DNA of 58,452 bases from contig JAHEAO010000013.1 of assembly GCA_024642725.1 (NCBI GenBank), forward strand, positions 1-58,452, given 5' to 3'. Positions 42,181 to 50,700 of the stretch are shown here, piece after piece. The notes beneath the pieces are model-generated. The model worked only from the letters and a program-made list of their open reading frames with translations. It ran no database searches and was not told the DNA's origin. The position numbers and the translations under genes are program-made. Origin of the DNA: Paracoccaceae bacterium (GTDB lineage: Bacteria > Pseudomonadota > Alphaproteobacteria > Rhodobacterales > Rhodobacteraceae). Each line of letters starts with the position of its first letter. The stretch's first letter is position 1.

Positions 42181-42195
42181 TTAACGACCCGTTAT
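42181..42195 (-). promoter_or_regulatory. CtrA box upstream of ctrA
   Basis: Plus strand TTAA (42181-42184), CGACCCG, TTAT (42192-42195); read on the minus strand ATAA-N7-TTAAC, seven of eight core positions of TTAA-N7-TTAA plus the trailing C. Its place directly upstream of ctrA supports an autoregulatory site. A perfect 7-base inverted repeat ACCCTAG/CTAGGGT lies beside it at 42207-42229. Confidence 0.55.
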
Positions 42196-42222
42196 CATTG
42201 CGGTTCACCCTAGAGACGCAAC

Positions 42223-42501
42223 CTAGGGTTGTCTATACTGCTGGATCTGCGTTGACTTCAGGGCAGCCTCTCCGTGCGACTCGATTGCAGTCCGCCATCC
42301 GTCGAATTCGTCCTCCGACAGCCCCCAACGCACGAGCGCTTCGCTGCGGGTTATCAGACCGAACAGGACGCCGCGCACGACGGCGGCCTTGCGGCTGGCG
42401 ACCCAGCGACGAGTCTCGGCGGGCGGCAGGTCGGCGCGGGTCATGACGCGGCCATTGGGTAAGGTGACGGCCCGTGGGCCGTCGATTTTCTTCAGATACA
42501 T
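42223..42501 (-). CDS. sciP: SciP (DUF1153) CtrA inhibitory protein
   Basis: A 92-residue helix-turn-helix protein with the SciP/DUF1153 pattern: KKIDGPRAVTLPNGRVMTRA, then RRWVASRKAAVVRGV, LFGLITRSEAL and WRTAIESHGEAALKSTQIQ. In Caulobacter SciP binds CtrA and blocks activation of its promoters. Here it lies directly upstream of ctrA on the same strand. ATG at 42501 has a GAGAGGGG ribosome site that is partly inside a 9-base-pair hairpin, so its translation may be controlled. Confidence 0.93.
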   Translation of the reverse strand: MYLKKIDGPRAVTLPNGRVMTRADLPPAETRRWVASRKAAVVRGVLFGLITRSEALVRWGLSEDEFDGWRTAIESHGEAALKSTQIQQYRQP

Positions 42502-42502
42502 C

Positions 42503-42531
42503 GGTTCACCCCTCTCAAAGGTGGGTGAACC
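42503..42531 (-). promoter_or_regulatory. Hairpin overlapping sciP ribosome site
   Basis: GGTTCACCC (42503-42511) and GGGTGAACC (42523-42531) form a perfect 9-base-pair inverted repeat with an 11-base loop. The arm on the gene side ends one base before the sciP ATG, and the GAGAGGGG ribosome site spans loop and stem. It could be an RNA switch on translation or a DNA operator. The same CGGTTCACCC string recurs at 42201-42210 upstream of ctrA. Confidence 0.5.
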
Positions 42532-42570
42532 CTGCGGGGTGCATGCTTAATGCGCGGTGAAACTGCCCCC

Positions 42571-42598
42571 TTGTTAGTATCTCGCATTTTCCTATATT
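42571..42598 (+). promoter_or_regulatory. Probable mnmA promoter
   Basis: TTGTTA (42571-42576), 16 bases, TATATT (42593-42598) resembles a sigma-70 promoter. It would start transcription about 20 bases before the mnmA ATG. It diverges from sciP. Confidence 0.5.
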
Positions 42599-42626
42599 CC
42601 GTCGGACTTCTGATAAGGCGAATGCA

Positions 42627-43775
42627 ATGCCACTCGACAGCGACATCGCTGGTCTGAATTCACTGGGCTTTGACAAGGCACCAGCCGATACCCGTGTCGT
42701 GGTGGCGATGTCGGGCGGCGTCGATTCATCCGTCGTGGCCGCGGAACTGTCGCGGGCCGGCTATGACGTTGTGGGTGTCACGCTACAGCTTTACGACCAC
42801 GGCGCGGCATTGGCCAAGAAGGGCGCCTGCTGCGCCGGTCGGGATATCCACGATGCCCGCCGCGTGGCCGAGGAAATGGGCTTTCCGCATTATGTCCTCG
42901 ACTATGAAAACGTCTTTCGGGACGCAGTCATCGACGAATTCGCCGACAGCTATCTGGCGGGTGCGACGCCGGTGCCCTGCATCCGCTGCAACGAGCGGGT
43001 GAAATTCAAGGATTTGCTGGAAACCGCGCGCGATCTCGATGCCGATTGCATGGCGACGGGGCACTACATCCAGCGCAAGATCGGGCCAAACGGGCCAGAG
43101 CTGCATTCTGCGGCCGACGCGAACCGGGACCAGAGCTATTTCCTGTTCTCGACCACGCCCGAGCAACTGGACTACCTGCGCTTTCCGCTCGGCCATCTGG
43201 CCTCGAAGGCGGAAACCCGCGCGCTGGCGGCACGCTACGGGTTGAGCGTGGCGGACAAGCCCGACAGCCAGGACATCTGCTTTGTGCCCAACGGCAACTA
43301 TGCCAGCGTGATCGAGAAACTGCGCCCCGGTGCCGCCGAACCGGGCGAGATCGTCGATGTGGATGGCAATGTGCTGGCCGGGCATAACGGTGTCATCCAT
43401 TACACGATCGGCCAGCGGCGGGGCTTGGGGATCGGCGGGCTTGCCGATCCGCTTTACGTGGTGAAACTCGACGTCGACAACCGGCGCGTCGTCGTCGGCC
43501 CGAAGGAGATGCTTGCCACCCGCACGATCCCGGTGCGCGAGATCAACTGGCTGGGCGACGGTGCCTTTGACGCCGTGCCGGAGCGCCATATCGCGGTCAA
43601 GGTCCGCTCGACCAGACCGCCGCGCGCCGCGATCCTGCGCCCGACCGGCCCGACCACCGCTCAGGTGGAATTGCTGACCCCCGAAGAAGGCGTCAGCCCC
43701 GGTCAGGCCTGCGTCTTTTACGACACCGAAAGCCCCCGCATCTTCGGCGGCGGCTGGATTTGGCGCGGCTACTAA
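42627..43775 (+). CDS. mnmA: tRNA-specific 2-thiouridylase MnmA
   Basis: A 382-residue enzyme that thiolates wobble uridine-34 of tRNA-Lys, Glu and Gln. The PP-loop is MSGGVDSS at about residues 28-35. The catalytic cysteine is C121 in IRCNERVKF, with the partner cysteine in [10 protein letters not shown] second Cys (C118) sits three residues before the nucleophile. ATG at 42627 (ATGCCACTC) after AAGGCGA; an earlier ATG at 42622 is out of frame. Divergent from sciP-ctrA, convergent with lpxB. Confidence 0.96.
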   Translation: MPLDSDIAGLNSLGFDKAPADTRVVVAMSGGVDSSVVAAELSRAGYDVVGVTLQLYDHGAALAKKGACCAGRDIHDARRVAEEMGFPHYVLDYENVFRDAVIDEFADSYLAGATPVPCIRCNERVKFKDLLETARDLDADCMATGHYIQRKIGPNGPELHSAADANRDQSYFLFSTTPEQLDYLRFPLGHLASKAETRALAARYGLSVADKPDSQDICFVPNGNYASVIEKLRPGAAEPGEIVDVDGNVLAGHNGVIHYTIGQRRGLGIGGLADPLYVVKLDVDNRRVVVGPKEMLATRTIPVREINWLGDGAFDAVPERHIAVKVRSTRPPRAAILRPTGPTTAQVELLTPEEGVSPGQACVFYDTESPRIFGGGWIWRGY

Positions 43776-43854
43776 CCTGACACCGCGCCCAGGGGGCCGC
43801 GTCGCGCCAGCCATGCCGCCGCCAGAGCCGCCAGGACCGAAGGCTTCGGCCGCC

Positions 43855-45027
43855 TCAAGCCGGGCTTAACCCGTCCAGCACAGCCCGCGCTGCACGTAGG
43901 CCCGGCGGCTCGCCGCCCTGCCCCAGCGCCTGCATGGTCTTTGCCATGGCTCCCAACTGATCCCGACGCCGGGCTGGATCGTCCAGCAGCCGGTTCAATG
44001 CTTCAGCGATCGGTCCCGCTTTGCACTCCGGCCCCAGGAACTCCGGCACCGCCAGCTCTCCGCTCACCAGATTGACCAGCGTCACCGTTTCCAGCTTTAC
44101 CATCCGGCTTATGACCTGCCAGCTGAACCAGTTCATGTCATAGGCGATCACCATCGGCGTCGCCGCCGCCGCCAATTCCAACGACACCGTGCCAGAAGCG
44201 GCCAACGCCAAATCCGCTGCGGCAAAAGCCGTGCGTTTGCGGGCCTCAGCAGCGGCAGCGGGCAAGGCACGGGGATCAAGAACAACCGGATCGCCCGGCC
44301 AGTTTGCGACAAGCCCCTCCACCGTTGCCGCGACCCCACGCGCGGCGGGCACGACAACCCGGGCCGTCGGGTGCGCGGCCACGACGCGGCCAAGCGCTGC
44401 CCCGAAGACCGGGGCCAGCCGGATGACTTCGCCTTTCCGAGACCCCGGCAGAACCAGAACAACCGGACCGTCCGTCAACCCGTGATCCGCGCGGAAACGG
44501 GCAACATCCGCCGCGCTCGGCACCGGCTCCGCCACCACCGGATGGCCCACGAAATCGCAGCGCATTCCGGCGGCCTCCATGTAGGGCGGCTCGAACGGCA
44601 ACAGCGCCAGAACCTGATCGATGCAGCCTGCCATCTTCGCCGCCCGCCCCGGACGCCAGGCCCAGACCGACGGGGCAACATAATGCACCGTCCGGATCGT
44701 CGACGACGCCTTGACCCGCCGCGCGACACGCAGGCCGAAATCCGGACTGTCGATGGTGATCAGAACATCCGGAGCAGCGCGCAGGACATCCGCCGAGACT
44801 TCGTCGATCCTGCGCATCAGGGCGCGGTATTTCGGCAGAATTTCCGCCAGCCCCATGACCGAAAGCTCTTCCATCGGAAACAGGCTTTCCATGCCCTCGG
44901 CCTGCATCAGCGCGCCGCCGACGCCGTGAAACTCAACCTTGCCCGCCAGCGCCTTCAGCCCCGCCATCAGCGCCGCGCCAAGCCTGTCGCCAGAGGCTTC
45001 GCCCGCGATGAGGTAGACCTTCGTCAC
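43855..45027 (-). CDS. lpxB: Lipid-A-disaccharide synthase
   Basis: Glycosyltransferase of 390 residues that joins UDP-diacylglucosamine and lipid X. Family marks are VYLIAGEASGDRLGAALM at the start, MGLAEILPKYRAL, DVLITIDSPDFGLRVARRV, YVAPSVWAWRPGR and VLPGSRKGEVIRL. Its ATG overlaps lpxI by 4 bases. Last gene of the lipid A cluster, convergent with mnmA. Confidence 0.96.
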   Translation of the reverse strand: MTKVYLIAGEASGDRLGAALMAGLKALAGKVEFHGVGGALMQAEGMESLFPMEELSVMGLAEILPKYRALMRRIDEVSADVLRAAPDVLITIDSPDFGLRVARRVKASSTIRTVHYVAPSVWAWRPGRAAKMAGCIDQVLALLPFEPPYMEAAGMRCDFVGHPVVAEPVPSAADVARFRADHGLTDGPVVLVLPGSRKGEVIRLAPVFGAALGRVVAAHPTARVVVPAARGVAATVEGLVANWPGDPVVLDPRALPAAAAEARKRTAFAAADLALAASGTVSLELAAAATPMVIAYDMNWFSWQVISRMVKLETVTLVNLVSGELAVPEFLGPECKAGPIAEALNRLLDDPARRRDQLGAMAKTMQALGQGGEPPGLRAARAVLDGLSPA

Positions 45028-45836
45028 GGCGTGTCCCGGACCCAGATAAAAATCTTGGCCGCATCGGCAGCGGCGATGGTCGCGGCCTGATCAAGCATGA
45101 TCACACCGCCTTCTTCGATGACGATGCCCGAGAGCTTCGCGGCCTTGACCCCCGCGACCGTCGCCGGGCCAATCACCGGAAGATCCGCGCGCCGATCCTG
45201 CCCCGGCTTCGGCGCCTTGTATAGAATGCCCCCCTCAAGGCCCTCGGGCCGGCGCTTGCCCGCGATAGATGCCAGCATCCAGTCGGTCCCGCCAAAAGCC
45301 TCTATTGCCAGCGCCTGACCCGCAGCCACGACACAGGCCTGCCCGATATCGGCACTACCAATCGCGGTGATGATCTCGTCGGCACGCAGAACGTCGTCGC
45401 GGTCCCGCTCACTGGGCTGGGCCTTCGTCGGCACGCCCAGTTCGGGCAACAGCTCTGGCATCAATTCATGCACGGCGCGCAGCTCGAAGCCGAATTCCTC
45501 GATGATGAACAGAACCTCGCGCAAAGCGCCATCGTCACCCGACTGGATCGCTGCCGTGATGCCGGGCACGAAAGGCTCTGTCGCCTTATCGACGGCATTG
45601 GGGTCGAGCTTCGGACGGCCAACCCGGCCGACGAGACAAAGATCGGTAACGCCGCGCCGTTCCAGATCGGCCAGCAAAGTGCCCAGATGCTCGACGCGGA
45701 AGCGGATCGGCGTGATCCCCTTGATCTGCCCGGGAAAGCCCTCCAGCTCGACCACGACAGGCGTCTGGCCGCGTTCCAGCATGTGCTGGTACAGTAAGAC
45801 CGGCAGCCTGCCTTCACCCGCGAGAATGGCCAGCAT
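45024..45836 (-). CDS. lpxI: UDP-2,3-diacylglucosamine pyrophosphatase LpxI
   Basis: A 270-residue DUF1009-family enzyme that releases lipid X from UDP-diacylglucosamine, replacing LpxH in Alphaproteobacteria. It begins LAILAGEGRLPVLL and has the C-terminal catalytic-domain stretch RRADLPVIGPATVAGVKAA, which carries the conserved Asp region known from the Caulobacter enzyme. It lies 11 bases after lpxA and overlaps lpxB. Confidence 0.94.
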   Translation of the reverse strand: MLAILAGEGRLPVLLYQHMLERGQTPVVVELEGFPGQIKGITPIRFRVEHLGTLLADLERRGVTDLCLVGRVGRPKLDPNAVDKATEPFVPGITAAIQSGDDGALREVLFIIEEFGFELRAVHELMPELLPELGVPTKAQPSERDRDDVLRADEIITAIGSADIGQACVVAAGQALAIEAFGGTDWMLASIAGKRRPEGLEGGILYKAPKPGQDRRADLPVIGPATVAGVKAAKLSGIVIEEGGVIMLDQAATIAAADAAKIFIWVRDTP

Positions 45837-45847
45837 GCCCCTGCCCC

Positions 45848-46645
45848 TCAGCTCGGCGTCAGGAACGACCGGTCGCTGGCCGCAAGAATGAAATCCACGA
45901 CCTCGCGTACGTAGGCGCTGTCGGTTTCATCGGCGATGCGCCGGGCGCGTTCCTGAAAGGCGCCATCACCCTGCGCCAGGGCCTGGTAGGCGGCGCGCAA
46001 AGCGGTAATGTCACCGCGCGCGACGCCGCGTCTTTTCAACCCGACAAGGTTGAGCCCGTCCAGTTCGCCGCGCGGCCCCTGTACCAGCCCGTAGGGAATC
46101 ACATCATTGGTTACCATGGTAACCGCGCCGATGATCGCGCCCTTGCCGATCCGGACCCATTGGTGAATGCCCGAAAGCCCGCCGATGATCACATCGTCAC
46201 CGATCAGGCAATGCCCTGCCAGCGCCGCCTGATTGGCCATGATCACCCGGTTGCCGACCTTCACGTCATGCCCGACATGGGCGCCGGTCATGAACAGGCA
46301 GTCGTCGCCGACCTGCGTAATCCCGCCGCCGCCCTCGGTGCCTAGGTTCAGTGTCGCGCCTTCGCGGATACGGTTGCGCCTGCCCACGATCAGCCGTGTC
46401 TTTTCGCCATGATATTTCAGGTCCTGCGGAATCTCGCCAACCACTGCGAACGGAAACACGACAGTTTCGTCGCCAACATCGGTCCAGCCGGTGACAACCG
46501 CGTGGCTTTTAAGATGCACGCCCTGCCCCAGCGTCACATCCGCCCCCACAACCGAAAACGGTCCGATTACGCAATCCGCACCAATGGTTGCGCCGTCTTC
46601 AATGACGGCGCTGGCATGAACCCGCGCTGATGGGTCGATTGTCAT
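45848..46645 (-). CDS. lpxA: UDP-N-acetylglucosamine acyltransferase LpxA
   Basis: First enzyme of lipid A synthesis, 265 residues, a left-handed beta-helix of hexapeptide repeats with a C-terminal helical domain. The active-site histidines are in MTGAHVGHDVKVGN. ATG at 46645 after AAAGGATTGAC is used; the longer frame overlaps fabZ. It lies 5 bases after the fabZ stop. lpxD, which often sits upstream of fabZ, is not in this cluster. Confidence 0.96.
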   Translation of the reverse strand: MTIDPSARVHASAVIEDGATIGADCVIGPFSVVGADVTLGQGVHLKSHAVVTGWTDVGDETVVFPFAVVGEIPQDLKYHGEKTRLIVGRRNRIREGATLNLGTEGGGGITQVGDDCLFMTGAHVGHDVKVGNRVIMANQAALAGHCLIGDDVIIGGLSGIHQWVRIGKGAIIGAVTMVTNDVIPYGLVQGPRGELDGLNLVGLKRRGVARGDITALRAAYQALAQGDGAFQERARRIADETDSAYVREVVDFILAASDRSFLTPS

Positions 46646-46650
46646 TCGGG

Positions 46651-47109
46651 TCAATCCTTTGGCAGGTCCATCATCGCGGTGAACTCGGCCTCTGCGGCCA
46701 GCTCGCCATCGACCATGGCACGGCCCGCGAATTTCCAGATCTTGCCGCCACCGCGCTTGGTTTCGACATGAAGTTTCAGCACATCGCCCGGAACCACCTT
46801 GCGGCGGAATTTGCAATTGTCGATCGCCATGAAATAGACAAGGAACCCCGTATCGACGAGACCTTTCGACAGCCCGACCATCACGGCGGTCGTCTGGGCC
46901 ATGGCCTCGACGATCGTTACCCCGGGCATGATCGGAAGGCCGGGGAAATGGCCCTGAAAATGTGGCTCGTTGAAGGTGACATTCTTGATGCCAGTCGCAG
47001 ATTTGGTGCCGTCGATATCGACCACCTTGTCGACCAAAAGGAATGGATAGCGATGCGGTATGATCCGTTGGATCAGCTCTATGTCTGCGGTGGTTTGTTC
47101 TGTTGTCAT
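46651..47109 (-). CDS. fabZ: 3-hydroxyacyl-ACP dehydratase FabZ
   Basis: Fatty-acid elongation dehydratase of 152 residues. The hot-dog fold motifs are [13 protein letters not shown] and the catalytic [11 protein letters not shown], with the Glu in [13 protein letters not shown] at 47109 follows AGGGACATAGT. It competes with LpxA for hydroxyacyl-ACP, which fits their pairing. The 72-base gap to skp is where lpxD is often found in other proteobacteria; it is absent here. Confidence 0.96.
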   Translation of the reverse strand: MTTEQTTADIELIQRIIPHRYPFLLVDKVVDIDGTKSATGIKNVTFNEPHFQGHFPGLPIMPGVTIVEAMAQTTAVMVGLSKGLVDTGFLVYFMAIDNCKFRRKVVPGDVLKLHVETKRGGGKIWKFAGRAMVDGELAAEAEFTAMMDLPKD

Positions 47110-47181
47110 ACTATGTCCCTGAACTGCTCCCCCTGTCGTAACAAGTCGGCCCCGCACGCACAAGCGCGGCGCGATGACGGT

Positions 47182-47781
47182 TCACTGCGGGGCCGGAGCT
47201 TCCGATGGCAGCGGCGCTTTGGGTGCGTCGACCTCCGGGCCGACACCCTCGGGCAGAACGGCGTTAATCCGCGCGATCGCCTCGTTGGTGATGTCGATAC
47301 TGTCGGCGGACAGCACGACGCCACGGCGCTCAAGGATCATGACTGCACCGCGCTCGCGCACAATGCCGGTCAGAATCGGGGCGATCTTTTCCACCAGCGC
47401 CTGCTGCTCGGCATCGCGCCGTGCCTGCAAGTCGCGTTGCTTGGCGTCCTGCTCGGCCCGGATGCGTTTGACCTTTTCATCAAAGGCGTCCGCAAGCAGG
47501 CGGAACTCGTCTGGCTTCATGGCCGTGCGCTTTTCCGTAAGGTCCAGCTCCTCGGCGGTCAGGTCGGCCTCGATCTGACGGTTTTCTGCCGCCAATGCTT
47601 CCAGCTTGGCCTCAAGCTCTTTGGTGATCCGCTGACCGATCTCGCTGGATGCGAAAATACGTTCGCTGTCCACCGTCAGGACCGGCGAGACCGCGGTCCC
47701 CAGATCCTGAGCCGCCGCCCCGCCCGCCAGCATCAATGCCGTCAATCCGGCACAGACATAACGGCGAGCGCTGCGGGCCAT
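47182..47781 (-). CDS. OmpH/Skp-like periplasmic chaperone
   Basis: A 199-residue secreted protein with a signal peptide (MARSARRYVCAGLTALMLAGG, cleaved near AAA-QD). A long charged coiled coil of about residues 50-135 is typical of Skp/OmpH, and a proline/alanine-rich tail follows. It escorts unfolded outer-membrane proteins to BamA. It starts 2 bases after the bamA stop. Confidence 0.9.
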   Translation of the reverse strand: MARSARRYVCAGLTALMLAGGAAAQDLGTAVSPVLTVDSERIFASSEIGQRITKELEAKLEALAAENRQIEADLTAEELDLTEKRTAMKPDEFRLLADAFDEKVKRIRAEQDAKQRDLQARRDAEQQALVEKIAPILTGIVRERGAVMILERRGVVLSADSIDITNEAIARINAVLPEGVGPEVDAPKAPLPSEAPAPQ

Positions 47782-47783
47782 GA

Positions 47784-50123
47784 TCAGAACTGAGTTGAGA
47801 TCGTCAGGTCAAATACCTGGGTCTCGTCATAGCTCTTCTTCGACAGGGCCTTGGAGAAATTGAAGCGCAAGGGACCGATGGCTGTCGTCCAGAAGACTGA
47901 AAGGCCGATAGAGGATCGCAGATAGGCATCGTCATCGATCTTCCCGCCCGCCGTGTTATCCAGCCCCCAGACCGATCCGACGTCGTAGAACAGACCGCCT
48001 GTGATGCCGTATTCCTCCGGCACACCGATCGGAAACTCGGTCTCGAACCGGGCCGCCGCATAATAGTTGCCGCCAAGAACGTCCTCGTTCTTCACGGTCA
48101 GGTCGCGCGGGCCGACGCCTGCGGGGGCAAAGCCACGAACACGATTGGAACCCAGGAAGAAGCGGTCGTTCAGCCGGCTGTCACCGTCTTGCGAAATCAG
48201 CGCCCCACCCTCGACCGTCGCCCGAAGCGTCACGTCGCCCGACAGCACCTTCCGCTCGGCGATTGCCCGCGCTTCGGATTTGACGAATTTCGCGTCATTC
48301 TCAAGCCAGGTCAGATCCTGACTGAAGCGGAACGACAGAACCGTTTCCGGGTTCAGTCCGTTGCGCCGGTTATCATAGCTGTAGCTGTAGCCAAGGCTGT
48401 TGCCGAGCAGTGACCCCTCCGCCTCTTCATCCTTGAGCACGGACGACGAATTCCTGTCGACGTTGAAAATCTCTTGATCAGTCAGCGCATAGCGCACCCC
48501 GAAACGGCCGTTCTCGCTGATCGGGAAATCGAAACCGGGGCTGAACCGCGCCGCCTTGGTGTCGTAATCGGTGTAGTCGTAAGAGGTCTTGATATAGGTC
48601 GCATCAAGGCTGAACGAGAGATCGCGCCCGAGGAATCGCGGCTCGACAAAGCGTACCCCCGATTCCCCGCTGTCCAGACCGAAATTCAGGTTCACGCTCA
48701 GGAACTGGCCGCGGCCAAGGAAGTTCCGCTCACTGAACCCGACGGTCAGACCGATGCCGTCGTTCGTGCTGTACGTCGCCCCGAAGCTCAACGATCCGGT
48801 CAGGGCTTCGTCGACATTCACATCGACAATCACCTGATCATCGGCGGTTCCCTGACGGGCTTCGACATCAGCTGTGGTGAACAGGCCAAGCGCTCGAATC
48901 CGTTCCGCGGATTCACGAATCTCCCGCGGATTGAACGGATCCCCTTCGACAGTCTTGAATTCACGGCGGACCACCCGGTCCAAGGTCGTGGCATTGCCTT
49001 CGATATCGATCCGCTCGACGAAGATCCGCGGTCCTCTGACCAAAGCGAAATTGACGTCCAGCGTCAGGTCCCGGTCGTTCCGCGTGATTTGCGGATCGAC
49101 GCGGATGAAGTTGAGCCCCTGCCGCACCGCAAGGTTTTCCATCCGGGCAATCGTGTTTTCTACCCAAAGAGGTGAATAGGTGGTGCCGGGACGGATCTTC
49201 GACATCGCAAGGAAAGCCGCCTCGTCAACTTCTGGCAGGTCGCTGCTGGCGGTGATCTGGCCAAAGCTGAACTTCTGACCTTCCTTGACCGTCACTGTCA
49301 GGAAGAACGCGTTGCGTTCGCGCGAGAATTCCGACGCTACCGACAGGATCTCGAAATCTACATATCCGCGGGCCAGATAGAAATCGCGCAGAAGCTGCTT
49401 GTCCAGTTCGATCCGGTCTTCGATGAAGGTGTCGCGGCTGATGATCCGGTGCAGCACGCCGGCCTGCTTGGTTGCGAAGACCCGCCGCAGCCGGCTTTCG
49501 GAAAAGGCCTTGTTGCCGACGAAAGAGATGCGCTCGACTTCCGAGACATTGCCTTCGATCACTTCAAAGACGACGTCCACCCGGTTGTCCGATCGCTCGA
49601 TCAGGCGGGGCGTGACGGTTGCCGCCAGCCGGCCCTGAAACGAATAAAGCTCGGTCAGAGCGGCGGCATCCTGTTCGATCTGGCTCGGGTTAAGAACCCG
49701 CCGCGGCTGCGCCGTGATCACCGCCATGGCGGCTTCGTCGTCGATCCGCTTGTTGCCCTCGACAGAGATCACGTTGATCGTCGGAAATTCGACGACCTTG
49801 ATCAGCAGCTGATTGCCCTGCGGCACGAATTCCACGCTCTTGAACAAGCCGGTCTGCAAAACGCGCTGGTAAGCCGCGTTCAACTCACCCGCAGAAAGCG
49901 TCTGGCCGCTCCCGATGCCCGCGAAACTGACAACCGACGCGTCCGCGATTCGTTCGTTTCCGTCGACCTGAACCGAATTGAACTGATAGGTTTGCGCCGC
50001 CGCCCGGCTTGGCGCGAGCGCCGAAAGTGCTGTTATCGAAAGCAGAATTACAAGTGCGGTACGAAGGACCCATCCGGTTTTTGCTGAAGCGTTGACCGCC
50101 TCGTTGCCGCACTGCTTGCTCAT
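47784..50123 (-). CDS. bamA: Outer-membrane protein assembly factor BamA
   Basis: Essential beta-barrel assembly protein, 779 residues. A signal sequence (TALVILLSITALSALAPSRAAA) is followed by five POTRA domains (to about residue 420). The 16-strand barrel has the lid-lock motif VRGF in GSNRVRGFAPAG and ends with a terminal Phe (LTISTQF). ATG at 50123 is preferred over a TTG at 50132. skp follows after 2 bases. Upstream lie three small accessory genes, so bamA may have its own promoter after the terminator at 50192-50226. Confidence 0.96.
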   Translation of the reverse strand: MSKQCGNEAVNASAKTGWVLRTALVILLSITALSALAPSRAAAQTYQFNSVQVDGNERIADASVVSFAGIGSGQTLSAGELNAAYQRVLQTGLFKSVEFVPQGNQLLIKVVEFPTINVISVEGNKRIDDEAAMAVITAQPRRVLNPSQIEQDAAALTELYSFQGRLAATVTPRLIERSDNRVDVVFEVIEGNVSEVERISFVGNKAFSESRLRRVFATKQAGVLHRIISRDTFIEDRIELDKQLLRDFYLARGYVDFEILSVASEFSRERNAFFLTVTVKEGQKFSFGQITASSDLPEVDEAAFLAMSKIRPGTTYSPLWVENTIARMENLAVRQGLNFIRVDPQITRNDRDLTLDVNFALVRGPRIFVERIDIEGNATTLDRVVRREFKTVEGDPFNPREIRESAERIRALGLFTTADVEARQGTADDQVIVDVNVDEALTGSLSFGATYSTNDGIGLTVGFSERNFLGRGQFLSVNLNFGLDSGESGVRFVEPRFLGRDLSFSLDATYIKTSYDYTDYDTKAARFSPGFDFPISENGRFGVRYALTDQEIFNVDRNSSSVLKDEEAEGSLLGNSLGYSYSYDNRRNGLNPETVLSFRFSQDLTWLENDAKFVKSEARAIAERKVLSGDVTLRATVEGGALISQDGDSRLNDRFFLGSNRVRGFAPAGVGPRDLTVKNEDVLGGNYYAAARFETEFPIGVPEEYGITGGLFYDVGSVWGLDNTAGGKIDDDAYLRSSIGLSVFWTTAIGPLRFNFSKALSKKSYDETQVFDLTISTQF

Positions 50124-50191
50124 CGGCCCCAATCCACCCTCGTTATACCTGTGATAGCTAGGTATCGGGATTGAACTGCCTTGTCAAAATA

Positions 50192-50226
50192 GCAAAACGC
50201 GTCCGAATGGATTTCTCCCGGACGCG
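50192..50226 (-). terminator. Possible terminator after 43-residue gene
   Basis: CGCGTC and GACGCG (50199-50204 with 50221-50226) form a 6-base-pair stem with a long loop. On the minus strand it is followed by TTTTGCTATTTT. It lies 28 bases beyond the 43-residue gene and ahead of bamA. Moderate stem, good T-tract. Confidence 0.45.
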
Positions 50227-50253
50227 CCCAATGGATGCAGTCTTAAGGCAGGT

Positions 50254-50385
50254 TCACTGAGGCAGGGAACCGATATAGGCACCTATCCCCAACGCCGCAG
50301 CGATGGTGGCAAAATACAGCAGACGATCCCAGTTCAGATCGACCAGCAAGCTCAGCCCGCGATATCCGTTTTCAATCGTTTGCAT
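50254..50385 (-). CDS. 43-residue single-span membrane protein
   Basis: A short frame with ATG at 50385 and TGA at 50254-50256; GAGGGA lies 7-8 bases upstream of the start. The peptide reads MQTIENGYRGLSLLVDLNWD, then a hydrophobic helix (LLYFATIAAALGIGAYIGSL). One membrane span with a short C-terminus. A hairpin with a T-rich tail follows. It lies between bamA and the 92-residue membrane protein. Function unknown; ribosome site, codon use and terminator make it a likely gene. Confidence 0.7.
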   Translation of the reverse strand: MQTIENGYRGLSLLVDLNWDRLLYFATIAAALGIGAYIGSLPQ

Positions 50386-50421
50386 GAGTGATCCCTCACC
50401 TTCTGATGCACAGATCGAAAG

Positions 50422-50700
50422 CTATCCGCGGAATGTGGCATCAGTGTGGCGAATCGTCAGGCACCGGCGCTCCAGCCGGTGCTGAAAACCGACGATCATC
50501 AGCAAACTCATACCCACGATGTCGAGGCAGATCCGAACCTGCCAGTCCGCCGGGAAATCGCAACTCAGGAACACCAGACTCATGATCAAACCGAAATAGC
50601 CAAGAAAGATCACGCCTGCTTCGGCCAGCCGGTTGGAGACCGTCCACAAGGCAGATCCAACCGACCGGGAAGGCAAGGGAAATCCGACAGAAGCGCTCAT
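50422..50700 (-). CDS. Small two-span membrane protein, hypothetical
   Basis: A 92-residue protein with two hydrophobic segments (VIFLGYFGLIMSLVFLSC, about residues 30-47; LDIVGMSLLMIVGF, about residues 59-72). It has a basic, polar C-terminus. ATG at 50700 overlaps the stop of the Hint-like gene as ATGA, so the two are translationally coupled and may act together. No recognised family. Confidence 0.65.
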   Translation of the reverse strand: MSASVGFPLPSRSVGSALWTVSNRLAEAGVIFLGYFGLIMSLVFLSCDFPADWQVRICLDIVGMSLLMIVGFQHRLERRCLTIRHTDATFRG

